From NCBI GenBank assembly GCA_028015205.1, contig CM051511.1, positions 1,798,001-1,862,000 of the forward strand: a stretch of DNA of 64,000 nucleotides, in the 5' to 3' direction. Each line of letters begins with the position of its first letter. Position 1 is the first letter of the stretch. A program made the position numbers and the translations under genes. This stretch comes from Mytilisepta virgata (lineage: Eukaryota; Mollusca; Bivalvia; Mytilida; Mytilidae). The notes below the pieces were generated by a model. That model was not told where the DNA came from, searched no databases, and saw only the letters and a program-made list of their open reading frames with translations. This document shows positions 45,531 to 57,840 of this stretch, piece by piece.

Positions 45531-47012
45531 ATATTATAATTTAAATGAAAATAACTTATTTAGCTATATAGTCAAAGTTTCACAGGGGTTACTTCTCTTT
45601 ATCAATTGCATTGCAGTTGGCTATATAGAATAATATCCATACTAACACCTAAGAACAATAGAAGGTATCTAACAGGGTCAATCTACAACTCTTATAAACT
45701 ATAAGATTTTAATTTAAGGAAATATTAATGAAAGTTGAGTTGCTAAATTTTAGACGACATTGATGTAATGCAAATTGTTTAAAGAAATATTACATTAAAA
45801 TATTCAGATATCCCTAACGGTATCTAATTAAGTAGCTGCATTTACAGTTTTTCATTCATGAAAAAAAATCGGCAAATCCATAATTTGCATTCCCCCCCCC
45901 CCCCCTCTATTTTAGTTTATGTTTTTATTCGTTTATTATTTTTGTATACATTTTTCGGTTATTGTTTTGTATTTAAAACATCCTTGTCAATGAACTTTTA
46001 ACAGTTCCTTCATAACATATTAAGCATCAGATCAAAAAGGGTGTTAAGAATTATTAATTCTTATGACACAAGTTCTATGTTAGTATTTATAAATATAGCA
46101 CACAGAATATTTCCATATTAAATTTAATTTGAAGTCCTTCCATTCCCGTAATTTATTTTTGACAAAGCAGCCATTGGTTTTTTTTTTCAGTTGGTATACT
46201 TTGTGTTTGTTTCATCATGCTTAAAGTTATTGCAACTTGTGCAAGAGATGAACCTCATAGATCAGTGGCGTAGCTTCCATTTCGGCATTGGGGCAGTTGC
46301 CTAACTAAAAAAATGAGGAAAATATGAGAACTTTCAAAAAATATTTTAAAAGTAAAAAAATAGGAAGTTTCCGGCATTCCGTTCTTCTAGACCAAAATCT
46401 TTGATCGGTTTTCTTTTTTTTCACCCCGTGAGCTTTTCTGGTTTCCCCTTATAGTTTTTAAAGATCTTACGTAAACGGCGCTTCTTCCACAATATGTCAG
46501 TAGGTTAGACAAATTCCAGATAGGGTAAACTGTGAATGAGAGTCTCATTTGATACCAAACTTTGTAAACAACATTTAAACACTAAAACAATATCTACAAA
46601 ACTCGAACCAAATACCAAGGGAATGATAAACTTGGCTCTCCACTAGTTTAAGGAAGTGTTTGCCTCACTTTTAGAAGCCAGCAAGCTCTGTCACTGTAGA
46701 TAGAAGGTTAAATAAACAGACCATTTTAGACTATCGGGCGGTACAGACCTTGTAGTGGTTTAGAAAAATTTACTCTGGTGTAAAGGTGTAAAAGACAAAA
46801 CGTCTATTTACGTCTATTTTAGAATTTGCTTAGAGCAGAGCGTACCATACATATCAAACTTATATTTTGTCAACTTGAGATTGCTGTTTTTCGTCAGCCA
46901 AAAAAGAAAATGAACTACACAAATTCGTCATTGATAAAAATAAATGGTTATTAATATATACTTCTTAAGATTATGAAATTGTTTTTGTGGTATAATATAA
47001 GTTTGCTTGTAG

Positions 47013-47572
47013 TAAAACACTGATTACCACATAATTCGTAGTAGTACGTTTGATTTTGCATTGTACCGGAAATGGGTGTCCCATATTTGCCCTAAATCGT
47101 TAATATTCCTATTTGCCCTCGTATCCATATTGGCCCTGGTATCAGCATTTTCCAGGTTGTCCCTGAAATATGTAATAAATAGATTATGACATGGCATTTC
47201 ACATATTGACCGTGGTATCAGTCCTCAACCCATATTGGCACTCGGCAAACCCCCGGGCTATATGGGAATTTCAGGCTGATACCAGGGCCAATATGGAAAT
47301 TGCCATGTCATGATCTATGTATCTCTTATTTTCAGGCTGAAGATAATAATCAGAATTTAACTTCAACTGGAATGTATTTTTAACAAACATATCACAGAAA
47401 TAATTTCATTTACCTAACATGTTATCGGAAGTAGATTTCGGGGGCCCACGCGAGTGCAAATATGGACTTTAACGATCTAAGGCAAATATGGGATACCCAT
47501 TTCCGGTCATATCTGCCATTCAAAGTCAAACCGTTATTACTACTAAATAAGTGATAATCTGTAATAAGTTTC
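47013..47572. mobile_element. Foldback element with long inverted ends
   Basis: ACCGGAAATGGGTGTCCCAT..ATTTGCC at 47,064-47,092 pairs with GGCAAATATGGGATACCCAT..TTCCGG at about 47,480-47,508, and outer GTAGTAGTACGTTTGA pairs with TCAAACCGTTATTACTACTA. A second internal pair (GACATGGCATTTC../AAATTGCCATGTCATGATC, and GATACCAGGGCCAATATGG) makes the whole 0.55 kb self-complementary. Lies just before the main B-box exon. Confidence 0.75.
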
Positions 47573-47784
47573 CAGTTATATATATGGAATACGCTGTGTA
47601 ACACTGCACCAATCATTTCTATATGAGGCCGCCTGATTTCAGAGCAATCTCGCAATTGTATATGCAGGGATTTCGTTTCAAAAATAAATCTTCCATATCC
47701 TATTTGACTTAAAAATAATTAAAGCTTCTTCATCAACGAATTGTTTCATATAAATGTCATTTAAATTTCATTTTTTTTATTTAG

Positions 47785-49934
47785 ATCTTATCGGCCTGTG
47801 CAATCCTTGTTTACGTACCGTCGGTAAAAAGAAGGCAGACTTCTGGTGTGGAGCATGCGCAGATAATTTGTGTGCAGTCTGCGAAGAAACACATCAAAAG
47901 TTGAAATTTACGAGGCACCATTTTACTCTTCCACTTCAAGACAAAGAAAAGGTACGCGAAAAATTACGTCAAATTCCTGTCACATGTGGCCTCCATATCG
48001 ACCAGCCTTTTACCCATTACTGTGATGATCACGATGAGGTTATTTGTGCAATTTGTGTAAGGAATATTCATAGGACATGTAACGCAAAAACAGAAATAAA
48101 TCAGATTGTCAAAGATAGTGATTTTAGAAACAAGTTTAGAAGAAAAACCCATGAAATTCTGGAAAATTTACAAACCCACCTTACTGAATACGACACAGAA
48201 AAGCAATTCGTTACAGACCAAAGACATGAAATATTAGAAGAAATAAGAGAATATAGAAATGAAATAAACCAAACATTAGATGTTTTGGAGAAAAAGCTTA
48301 CACGGGTGTTAGAACAAAAGATTCAAACGAAGATTGCTGCTATCGAAACTTCTAGACAAAAGCTATTATCTGTACAATCATATATCATGTCAGTTGGTCG
48401 TGATATGGATGTGATAACACAATATGGTAATACTTTTGATCATCAACTGTTTATACTTATGTATTTTCTGAGAAAAGATATCGAAGAGGAATTTATCGAC
48501 ATAAACAATATGTCTACCGAAGAGGGGCATGTAATATTTCGTTTTCAAAGAAATAACGTCATGCCTTTGATACCTGATCTAGGCAGAATATATTTACAAT
48601 CATCATGGAATGGCGGAGATATTGCAAAGGATATAAATAAAAGTTGTCGGGCTAGTAATAAGAAAGAAACGGATTATAAAATGAAGGCAATTAGAAGCAA
48701 CTGTCCGTCTGAAACTGGTATTTCTTCAGAGATTGAGGATCAGAATCAAGGTGAGATTTTATCGGAGGAGAATATCAATAATGAATCAAATATTTTGAGC
48801 GAAACAGCGAGTTATATAATTCAAAGTGACGGAGATTCCGATTCAGACATTCCATCAACCTCACTCACAACAAATAATAACACTCAAACTAAGAGGCCTA
48901 AAACGTCCCATTTACAGGTCTCACAGATACAACACAGCTGGTCAGATGGCAATTTATCTGATGACACATCTACTTCTATTATAGAAACTGGCAGTGATTC
49001 AGATTGGGATTCTCCATCAACTTCATACATAACAAGTTCTAAACGGGAAAAGTACACTAAAGCTACGAAACGTCTTCGATCTTGTTCAAAGGCCCAACAC
49101 CAAGGATATAATGAATCAAAAAGTAACAGAGAAATCAATACCAAAAGGCAGAAAAGATTCCATCTTAAAACCAAATTCAATTTGGATAAAAATTTGCTAT
49201 CAAATAAAGCTGTGTCTGTGGACAGATGCATATTTTTCGGTAGCAAATTGGTGCTAGCTGCCATTGCAAGTGAGATTGTCTTCGTTTGTGAAAAGTCAGG
49301 CGAACTTGTAAATTCAATCACATGCAAAGTCAATGATTTAGCATATTCTTCTGAAGGCAAATTATTCATAGCTATTGAAGACGAAGGTATATTTCAGCTT
49401 CAAGATGAAAACAACTATAGTTTTTGTCGATGCTTTGCACTTTGTACTGAAGAAAAGTACTACAATGTTTCTAGTTTCCAAAACAAATTAGCTATAGTAA
49501 CGGGCAAAACGAAAAGGTCAGTTAAAATTGTAGATCTTAAGAAGGAAAGAGTGGTGCATAGAGTTTGTGTTAATGCCCATCCTTTACATGTATGTTGTGA
49601 CATAGAAGGAAATATATACCAAACAAGTAAAAATGATGATACGGTCATATCATATAATCATGAAGGAAACCTATTGTACAAGTTCAAAAATCCGGATCTA
49701 AAGAATGCTCGCGGTTTAGCAGCAGATAATTTTAGTCGATTGTACGTTTGTGGCTACGACTCAAACAACATTATCAGAATAAGCTCGGATGGTAGCAGCT
49801 ATGATGTTATTCTTGGAGAAGAAGACGGTATTATAAATCCGTTTGATATTGATGTCGATAAAGAAACGGGAGATCTTGTGATAATAAATCAAAACCATGA
49901 ATCAATTGAAATATACCAACTAGGTGAAAGCTAA
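47785..49934 (+). CDS. RING-less B-box / coiled-coil / NHL-type propeller protein (main exon)
   Basis: 2,150 nt joined to 41,904-41,922, predicted 722 aa. The open frame also runs from ATG 47,754, but 47,754-47,784 is a T-rich tract ending TTATTTAG, so I read it as intron and acceptor. Domains: B-box 1-like Zn finger (CNPC..CGAC..CAVC..H, residues 12-52), B-box 2 (C-x2-H..YC-x2-H..C-x2-C..H-x2-C, 74-105), coiled coil rich in E/K/Q (about 115-240), an acidic Ser-rich linker with two DSD.(D/W)..PSTS repeats and basic clusters (about 290-470), then a propeller of about 240 residues with NHL-like blades (ARGLAADNFSRLYVCGYDSN; FDIDVDKETGDLVIINQNH). TRIM-like layout without RING, so E3 ligase activity is not expected from this chain alone. 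Bivalves carry many such genes, some tied to innate defence; a specific role is unknown. Confidence 0.88.
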
Positions 49935-50025
49935 GACGTAATGATTATACCAAAAGAAGTCAGACTCTTTAAAATATTTTATTGTCGATTTGTAATACAT
50001 TTACAAGTTTTCAAAAAAAGCATTC

Positions 50026-50031
50026 AATAAA
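50026..50031 (+). terminator. Polyadenylation signal of the B-box gene
   Basis: AATAAA 92 nt after the stop codon (TAA 49,932-49,934), in AT-rich 3' UTR sequence. It lies just before the inserted PLE tail at about 50,073. Confidence 0.7.
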
Positions 50032-50072
50032 CATGACAAATGCGTGAATATTAATTTTTTCAGAAGTTTACT

Positions 50073-51890
50073 TTTCGGTGATTGGTGCCATTAACGGAGC
50101 AGGACATGTTTACCCTTCGGGAGCACCTAATGTCATTCCCGGTTTTTTTAGTTCACATTACTAGTGCTTTTGTTTCTGTGCTGTCTTGTTTAGTTTTATT
50201 TTACTTTTTTAGCTCACCTGGCAAAGCCACCACTTTGCGTCCGTCGTCCGTCGACGTGGTTAAGATTTCAGATTTGGATCATCTCCTCTGAAACTAACGG
50301 GCCAATTGGAACCAAACTTTGCAGGAATGATGTAATAAAGGTCCTCTATGAAATTTCCTCATTTCATTTTGATTGGACGAAAAACATGGCCGCCATGAGC
50401 AATTCTCGTTTTTGATTGGTTGAAACTTAAAAAATCATCTCCTCTGAAACTAATTACAAATGATTTGTAAGTTAATACAAATTATGTCTGTGAGGTCCTG
50501 CACAAAGATTCCTCATTTCGTATTGATCGGGCGAAAACATGGCCGCCATTGAAATGCTGAAATTTGAAAAATCATCTCCTCTGAAACTACAAGTGCAAAT
50601 GATTTGTAACTTGATACAATGGATAGTTGTGAGGTCTTCTACAAAGATTCCTCATTTTTTGATCCGGCAAAAACCATGGCTATAATGGGCAATTCTTGTT
50701 TCTGATTGGCTGAAATTTTTAAAATCATCTCCTCTAAAACTACAAGTGCAAATGATCTGTAAGTTGAAACAAATGATGTTTGTGAGGTCTTCTACAAAGA
50801 TTCTTTATTCAAACTTGATCCGGCAAAACATGACTGCCAAAGGTAATTCTTTTTTCTGATTGGCTGAAATTTGAAATATCATCTCCTCTGAAACTCCAAG
50901 AGCAAATGATTTGCAAGTTGATAGAAATGATGTTTGTGAGATCCTGTACAAAGATTGCTAATTCCGTCTTAATCGGCAAAAAAGCATGGCTGCCATGGGC
51001 AATTCTTTTTTCTGATAGGCTGAAATTTGAAAAATCATCTCCTCTGAAACTGCAAGTGCAAATCAATTGTAACTTGATACAATGAATGTTTGTGAGGTCT
51101 TCTATAAAGATTCGTGATTTCGACTTGATCCGGAAAAAAACGTGGCTGCCATGGGCAATTCTTGTTTCTGATTGGTTGATACTTTAAAAATCATCTCCTC
51201 TAAAACCACAAGAGCAACTGATTTATAACTTAGTACAAATGATGCTAATGAAGTCCTATACAAATAATCCTCATTTTATCTTGATTGGTCGAAAAACATG
51301 GTCGCCATGGACAGTTCTTGTTTCTGATTGGCTGCAATTTGAAAAATCATCTCCTTTGAAACTACAAGATTTTTTAGATCTTCTACCAAGATCCCTCTTT
51401 TTGAAATGATCCGGCAAAAATCATGGCTGCAATGGGCAATTCTTGTTACTGATTAACTGAAACTTTATAAATCTTCTGTCCTGAAACTATAAGTGCAAAC
51501 GATTTGTAACTTGGTACAAATGATTGTTGTGAAGTCCTCCACAAAGTTTCCTCAAATCTTCTTGATATGGCTAATATGGCATTTTTTTGTTTCCTAATTG
51601 AACAAATCCAAAGCTTTGTTAATTGGTACAAATGATATGTTTGATAACTTCTACAAAGATTTATCATTTCATCTTCAAAGAGCAAAATAGTCAGGCTAGT
51701 CTTTAAATGAGATTTTTGGGCTATTTGTAAACCAGGTGAGCGATACAGGCTACTAGGAGCCTCTGGTTTATTCTTTTAGTTATACATGTATCCTTGTTGG
51801 GAATGTTTGTTGTGGTCCATTCTCCTGACTTTGTCTCTTCCTTTGACCTTGAATTTATGGACTTTTGCCACTATTTTTTTTTTTTTTTTG
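50073..51890 (+). mobile_element. PLE lineage B 3' tail, interrupted
   Basis: GGTGCCATTAACGGAGCAGG..ACATTACTAGTGCTTTTGTT at 50,080-50,210 and TTCTTTTAGTTATACATGTA..CTTTGTCTCTTCC at 51,771-51,850 are the two halves of the tail seen whole at 14,860-15,080. The modular repeat at 50,211-51,769 was inserted between them. Confidence 0.7.
50211..51769 (+). mobile_element. Modular repeat bounded by AGCTCACCTGG and GGTGAGCGATACAGGC
   Basis: About nine tandem modules of 120-160 bp, each with ATCATCTCCTCTGAAACTAC, CAAATGATTTGTAACTTG, GAGGTCTTCTACAAAGATTC and CATGGCTGCCATGGGCAATT..TGATTGGCTGAAA. The start AGCTCACCTGG and the end CCAGGTGAGC..GAGCCTCTGGTTT are partly complementary. I recognise these ends from a very common molluscan repeat of unclear class. 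It is inserted in the PLE tail, so it is the younger of the two. Confidence 0.8.
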
Positions 51891-52479
51891 CTGATATCTG
51901 ATAATGAATTTTAAAGATATTGACGTTGTGTCAATTTAACTATCATAGTTGATTTTTCGTTCATAGGAGGACATACGATGTGAACAGAAAGGAAACACAT
52001 ATTTTAAAACAACAATGCATTGCATTAGAGTTAATATGGCAGTCACAATAGATCGTTTAAAATAACGAAACAAAATCAGTTGACGCAATGTGATAAAAAG
52101 AAATCGTTTAAAGCTGAGAGACGATTTTTTAGGTCTGACCAAAAACATGCAACGCTCATAAATTATAAAAACAGACAAAGGTATCTTCAAAGTGGTGGTG
52201 ATCCTGTTGATATGAGGCCCAAACCAAAATGCGTTGTAATACCAGATTAACATTAAATACTCATTATGTATTCATCGAAAACAACAATACATTTACAAAG
52301 GTGTCTTTAATACCATTTTTTCTAAATTGTTGTGGGTGTTTTCCCGTGAAAACTACAATGACGATAAGTGCTGAATTCAGAAAAAAATGACTGCTACTGT
52401 AAACGAATATTTGTTCCTCCTTACAAACGTTTCTTTAGAAATTTTATTAGTATCTGTCCGACGATTGATTTGGATTTAC
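51891..52479. other. Intergenic, nothing recognised
   Basis: A minus-strand frame of 105 codons (51,936-52,253) has no recognisable domain; not called. Confidence 0.5.
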
Positions 52480-52640
52480 CTTTTTCGGTCGGTCATTTTG
52501 GCATCTTTTGAATTTGCTCTTCAATGTATTTGCTGATTGTTTTGGTTTTCAACACTTTAGTGCCGAGTCGTAAATCGAAGAAATCTGCACATTTTGATCA
52601 TTAAAACAGGTATTACAGAATCTATTATACAAAAGTGTAT
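52480..52640 (+). mobile_element. Retrozyme-type fragment with decayed hammerhead
   Basis: GGCATCTTTTGAATTTGCTC, TTTTGGTTTTCAACACTTTA, then GAGTCGTAAATCGAAGAAAT..TGCACATTTTGATC. The CTGATGA box has become CCGA and stem II has a mismatch, so it is inactive. Confidence 0.55.
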
Positions 52641-55600
52641 AACATAAACATTTTATTCCGTTAAGGATAAATATTACAAAATGTCTTCCTTGATATTTTC
52701 TGCTTTTCGGAACATGTATTATGAATGTATTTCCTAAGTTTTCGGAAAAACTATTATGAACTTCCTAAAGTTTTAGTTGTCATTATTGTTGATGTACTAG
52801 GAAACTACTTCCAAAAAGATTGAATAGCTTTTCTTATATCCCTTCAACTTGAAATTTCACCATTTTCGTAGGGTGAGATTTTTCTTTTTCCCCATCATTT
52901 ATAGCATAAATCAAATGTTCAAATTTTGTCGACTGACACACTATATGGGGATTTTTTTCCTTGTTTCAGTCATGCTATTATTTTGTGATATTGCGTTTAT
53001 TTCTTTCATGAAATGATGAAAAAGTTTTTAACAAATGGAATTCCCTCTAGATATTCATTTCTGAATGCTTTTTGGTTTCATTATTTAAATTAGAGTCTTG
53101 GCTTTATTTTAAGTTTTAAAAAAATGCATGAAACGTAAAAAAGTATTTTTTTTTTCAGAAAAGTTTTATTAATTGGATACTACTCTGAAAACATCCAAAA
53201 ATAGGGTAGGTGAAAAGACGACATTTTTATACAACTTCATGTAGCAATTTTAAAAGGCGGCGAATGTACCCTGAAACTACATGTGCTGAAACCAATTGAA
53301 TGTGTACTTTGGAAAACACATATACTCAGTTCTCTAAATTACGCAGGAATCCTTGGTATGATGCTCTGAGGTTGGTCTGTTTTTGAAATATTTGAAAGGG
53401 GGGGGGGCTATTTTTGTCAGTTATCTTTCTGTAATGGTAAGAGTTTGGAAAGAATTACCTTAAAAAATTATATACACATTGAAAACCTGAAGAAATATGT
53501 TTTATTTGATATATTGTTGCCTATTGGTATATGATACAGCCAATTGTCCAGCTATCAATCTTTTGAGTATGTTCCTTCAATTCATGACGTCATGAAAAGT
53601 ACTAAGAAAACTGTTATGTGCACTCTAAAAGCTCAAGAAACAAAAACAAAAAACAAATCGTCACAAATCCCAAGGTCAGAGTTGCCCTAAAATATTTACC
53701 TATACGTTAGAGCCGTTTCAGATTTTAATATTTAACTGATGCAACGCAGCTGTAGCTGTATTTTTTAATCGACAGTATTACGTAAATATGTATTATCAGC
53801 ATCATGGATAAAAGTCATAAAAAACTTTATTTTTACGACTGCAAAATAATCCAAGAAGTAATAAATCTATGGAAAGTTCATGACCGTAAAAGTTAAAAAT
53901 AGAATCTGGTGTCTGACTACTCATCGAAACTTCGGCCGATTTCGTACCTTCATCCAAACTATTGAATTAGAGAAGCGGATTCGACCGAGGTTTGCCGATT
54001 GGTATCTGACCGGAAACACTAAAACATGTCGAATTGAGAACATTTTAGTAAACTCATCGATAATTCCAGCATTTGAAGGAACTTATCGACCTAGACGCGT
54101 AAAATTTTCAGACAACACGTTCATCCTCAATCAGTCAAATTCTGATTTGAATTAATTGTGTCTATTGCAAATGTTACGTGATAAAGGCCCGAAAAAAATC
54201 GAGCCCTTAATTTTAGTAGTATAGATTTGTTTATGTATGTATTTGTAAATTTGTTAATTTGTATCTTAGTATATTTGTCTGATCCATTTTTTTTCTGTTA
54301 CTTTGTGTTCGTTTTTTATACCAATGAACTCTGCAATTAGCCGCCCTATCACGCGTGGTACATATCAAAATCCTCACAATATTTGGAATCCAATCCAGTA
54401 AAATAGAAATTGCCATTTATGTCGTATTTATAAAGACTGTCTTTGCATTTATTATAATTAAACTCTGATAGTTTTTCCGGCAAGTAAGTTTGAGATCACA
54501 TTTTATTGATCTGATTATTGCAAATAATCACTTGTAACACAATTTTCGTCTGAAAAGGTCATGCTGGTATTTTTTATTCTTAATTTGTCTCGATTTTCTT
54601 CAGCTTTAATCAAGAAGACAAGATCAAATCAAGACATGTTGTCTGACAGTCATTCAAGATAAATCAAGACAAGTTCAGATCAGTACAACAGAGGTAAATT
54701 AAAATATTGCATAATTCATTCTTAACTTTTATGAACTGGACTTAACAAGTCTTGATTGAATGAACGGTAATATATCTTTTGATCTTGTTATCTTGATTTC
54801 TTCTATTCTTGACGTGCTTAATCGGTGGAATAAAAAAAAAAACATGATCTTTTTAACCACTTTCCGGTGACTAAATTTTTGCATGTGACTTCCCGCCGTT
54901 TTTTACCTACGTTTATTGGAAAGATAAAATAGATAAGTTCCGAAATTCCATTCATATAAACAAAATGCGTAGCAATGGCATTTTCTCGAGGTTTTTGTTG
55001 AAAATCATAGTAGAAACAGATTCTCCTTCAATTTACACGTGAGTTATAGAATTTCTCCACCCTCGATAGTTAAATTTTAGATTTTAATACGCTCACATCG
55101 CGTGTTGAAAATCAAAAATTTAACTACAATGTATTTCGGTTGGAGAAATTCAATAACTCACTCGTTCCTCTAGGAGTATCTATATATCTTGATTTTGTAT
55201 GAAATTTCAGTAATCGTAAAAATAAAGGCAGTCAAGATTGAATAAGACACAAATGGCCGTTTAAGATCAAAACTGTTACTGGTCAATTTTGAAATGTTTC
55301 GATGATAATAATATTTAGTGACTAGCATTATGATTGTTATAAGAACGTACATTTTTGTGTGGGTGATTTGTAAACATGTTTGGTGTTTCCACTACCTTGG
55401 TCATTGCTTTCTAAATCCTGTAAATAACAAAATAAAAAAAAAACAATTAACTGTCATAGACTTAAATTTGTTATCTATCCACACATGGTAATAAAACACG
55501 GATGTTTATTTCCTTTCACGACAGTAGAATTATATCCGATACCAATTGTTGTGATCTTAGATGATGAATGACTACATGTCAGATGACCATTAGAAATGGT

Positions 55601-56117
55601 CTGTAATTGATTGTTATTTTTATCAAGATATGTATTGATACAACTATTACAGTCATAAAACCCATATATACAATGTTTTTATTAAATATGTTTTCTTCAT
55701 TGTATTATTGTCATGATTGTGGGTGTACTTCTATCAATTTGAGTAAAATACCTTAAAAAAGTTAATGAAACCGATAAATCATCACCATCAATGTAACAAT
55801 ATTAAATACTGATAACATCCTGGAGGTCAATGTGAACAAAATGTGTATATATAACACTGCAGTATTAGGATGTAGTTAATGCTAAATAAATGAATTTTTA
55901 CAGTGACATTAAGTAATTTTCGATAAATGTATATATTTAGCAATACACAAATGCTGCGGCTGCTCAGTGTTCTACTTATGACTTACAAACCAGTATATGT
56001 ATTTTTGTTGTTGTATTTCTTTAAACGGACTACACAGATGCATGTACACTAAATCTAAGTTCTGACCAGTGTATTTGGCAAATATCGCAGTGTATGACAA
56101 AAAAAGAATAAATATTT
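52641..56117. other. Intergenic, no gene recognised
   Basis: AT-rich with a G-run at 53,398-53,407. A 91-codon plus-strand frame (53,880-54,155) is slightly GC-richer and begins with ATG but has no motif I know. At 55,038-55,165 an inverted repeat (TGAGTTATAGAATTTCTCCA / GGAGAAATTCAATAACTCAC) marks a small MITE-like element. Confidence 0.45.
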
Positions 56118-56123
56118 AGTTAA

Positions 56124-56170
56124 ATGCTGCTGATGAGAGGTAACTCCTTGAAATGCGTCGTATATAGCAT
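56124..56170 (+). ncRNA. Hammerhead ribozyme, copy C (intact type I fold)
   Basis: ATGCTG / CTGATGA / GAGG-TAACT-CCTT / GAA / ATGC-GTC-GTAT / A / TAGCAT. Identical to copy B except that C at the first base after the cleavage site is T, changing a G-C pair to G-U in stem I. Core and stems II and III are unchanged. Flanked downstream by the same AGTATAAATT(A/T)ACTATATCTA..GGATTGTTATTTTT as the other copies; upstream homology stops at about 56,120. Confidence 0.85.
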
Positions 56171-56225
56171 AGTATAAATTAACTATATCTAATATTAGTA
56201 TCTTTGGATTGTTATTTTTAAGACA

Positions 56226-56449
56226 ATATAGCGATTTCATTTAACATGTTTTATTTGAATCCATTATATCTGAATGGTTATAAAGATTTAAGTCAAACAT
56301 AATAATTTTAAATTTGTTAAATTTATGAAACTATAGGTTTTTTTCTGGCTTTGTAAAATAGTCTGTCCGTAATAACATGTGGTAACTATATCTGATATAA
56401 TAACTCTGTTTTGAAAGAAAAAAAATAAAGTAGTCTATTTCAACATTAC
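56226..56449. other. Intergenic spacer
   Basis: AT-rich; nothing recognised between the hammerhead copy and the inverted element. Confidence 0.5.
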
Positions 56450-57840
56450 GGAAGAGTATTAATGACATAGTTAACGAGTAATAACTGTAACAGTGAACTG
56501 TTACGAAGTCTCCTAAACGAATTAACTGATATCTCGAATGCCTTACATTGTATTCAATAAATTATTTGTTTTTCAGACTGAAATGGGGAATTTGTTCCTA
56601 TAAAGTTTATGCATACTTACTTAATGGAGAGGTTACTTGAAAATCGTGATATGGGTATTTTTTTGTGACCCGAGATGTCACACTTGATCAACTTTTGCTT
56701 GTCGACATGCTGCATTGACAGAGATATATCCCAATATTTCTGAACCGTTTATGAGAACTGATTGTATTGTATGGTGTAATAAAAATCAGTCGGTTTCATT
56801 AAATAAAAAATGATAAAATAGACGTCTTAAATGTACCTGCTGTGATAAGGTCCTCCCAACATCAGGTCAGTGTAATTTGAATCATATTTATATAAAATAA
56901 TAGAATTGCAACACAAGACATTTTTATGACCAAGCAAATGAAATAATATCTATTATTACACATTATGTGGTTACGAGGTATGGAGTTAAATGGTGTATGA
57001 GATCTGAACATTGCGTATTAAAACATGTAAAAGGGATAAACATTTTTACGGATTTTAACATTAAAAATTATTGATTCGAGGGTCGAGGAGGCCCCCCTTT
57101 TTTTCTTTTTGGTGGGAGTGTTAGTTTTTATCAATCTGTTTGTCTTATCATGGGGTAAAGAAAATATATGATTTAGGGTCAGGGACATAAATGCTTTACG
57201 AGATAATTAAAGATTAATGATTCGAGGGGGTGGGGTGAACCCTTGGGTAAATGAGGAATATATTAGTTCATGCATCTTGTCATGGGGAATAAGAAAATAT
57301 ACGGCTTAGGTATCGGGTTTCTTACTGATTTTTAATTTTATGTAACTGAAGATGCGAGAATGATGCTCATTGATTTATGAGGTAAAGTATCTTTACATGT
57401 AAAGGGGCATCACTGTGGTTTATACGCATCGCTCTCAGCGCCGCTATTATGACGTTGCGCTTGACCGTCGGAAATTTATGAGATAATTGAACATTATTGA
57501 TTTGATGGGAGTGGTGATAACTCCTGGAGAAGCGAGGTATGTGTCATTTAGTGCGTCTTACCACGGGGAATAAGAAAATATATGGATTAGGGGTGGGGAT
57601 TGTAACGGTTTATGAGATAATTGGACATTATTGATTTATGGGGTGATGATCACCCTACTGAAAGTATGAGGTACATGTCATTTAATGCGTCTTGTTACGG
57701 AGAATAATAAAATATATGATTTAAAGCTGTGGATTATAATTGCATATGAAATTTTTATAGAGGAACGAGGTATATGTCATTTAATAGGTGTTGTCACGGT
57801 GTATAATAAAATATATGATATGAGATGGTTATTGTCACTT
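56450..57840 (-). mobile_element. Dispersed element with 135-bp units, inverted copy
   Basis: On the minus strand, colinear with 34,266-36,840: diverged 135-bp units (CCCC.TGATAAGAC..AAATGACA, 57,800-57,470), CCGACGGTCAAGCGCAACGT (57,475-57,456), more diverged units to about 57,000, GGAGGACCTTATCACAGCAG (about 56,855), one copy of the 270-bp unit (56,815-56,555) and ATTCGAGATATCAGTTAATTCG (about 56,540). Diverged 15-25% by eye. Confidence 0.7.

Larger units (their letters stand above)
41923..47784. other. Large first intron of the B-box gene
   Basis: 5.9 kb, mostly repeats (listed separately). 45,531-47,012 otherwise holds a poly-C tract at about 45,893-45,905 and a CAGTGGCGTAGCTTCC motif at 46,264 typical of old interspersed repeats. 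No gene seen on either strand. Confidence 0.55.

Noticed and set aside
47754..47784. ATG at 47,754 as the start of the B-box protein.
   Set aside because: The first ten codons (FKFHFFYL) translate a T-rich tract ending TTATTTAG, a typical acceptor. Phase fits the micro-exon at 41,904 and the same micro-exon exists at the paralogue.
53880..54155. 91-codon ORF starting MTVKVKNRIW as a small gene.
   Set aside because: No recognisable family, no splice or UTR context; could be chance. Kept only as a remark.
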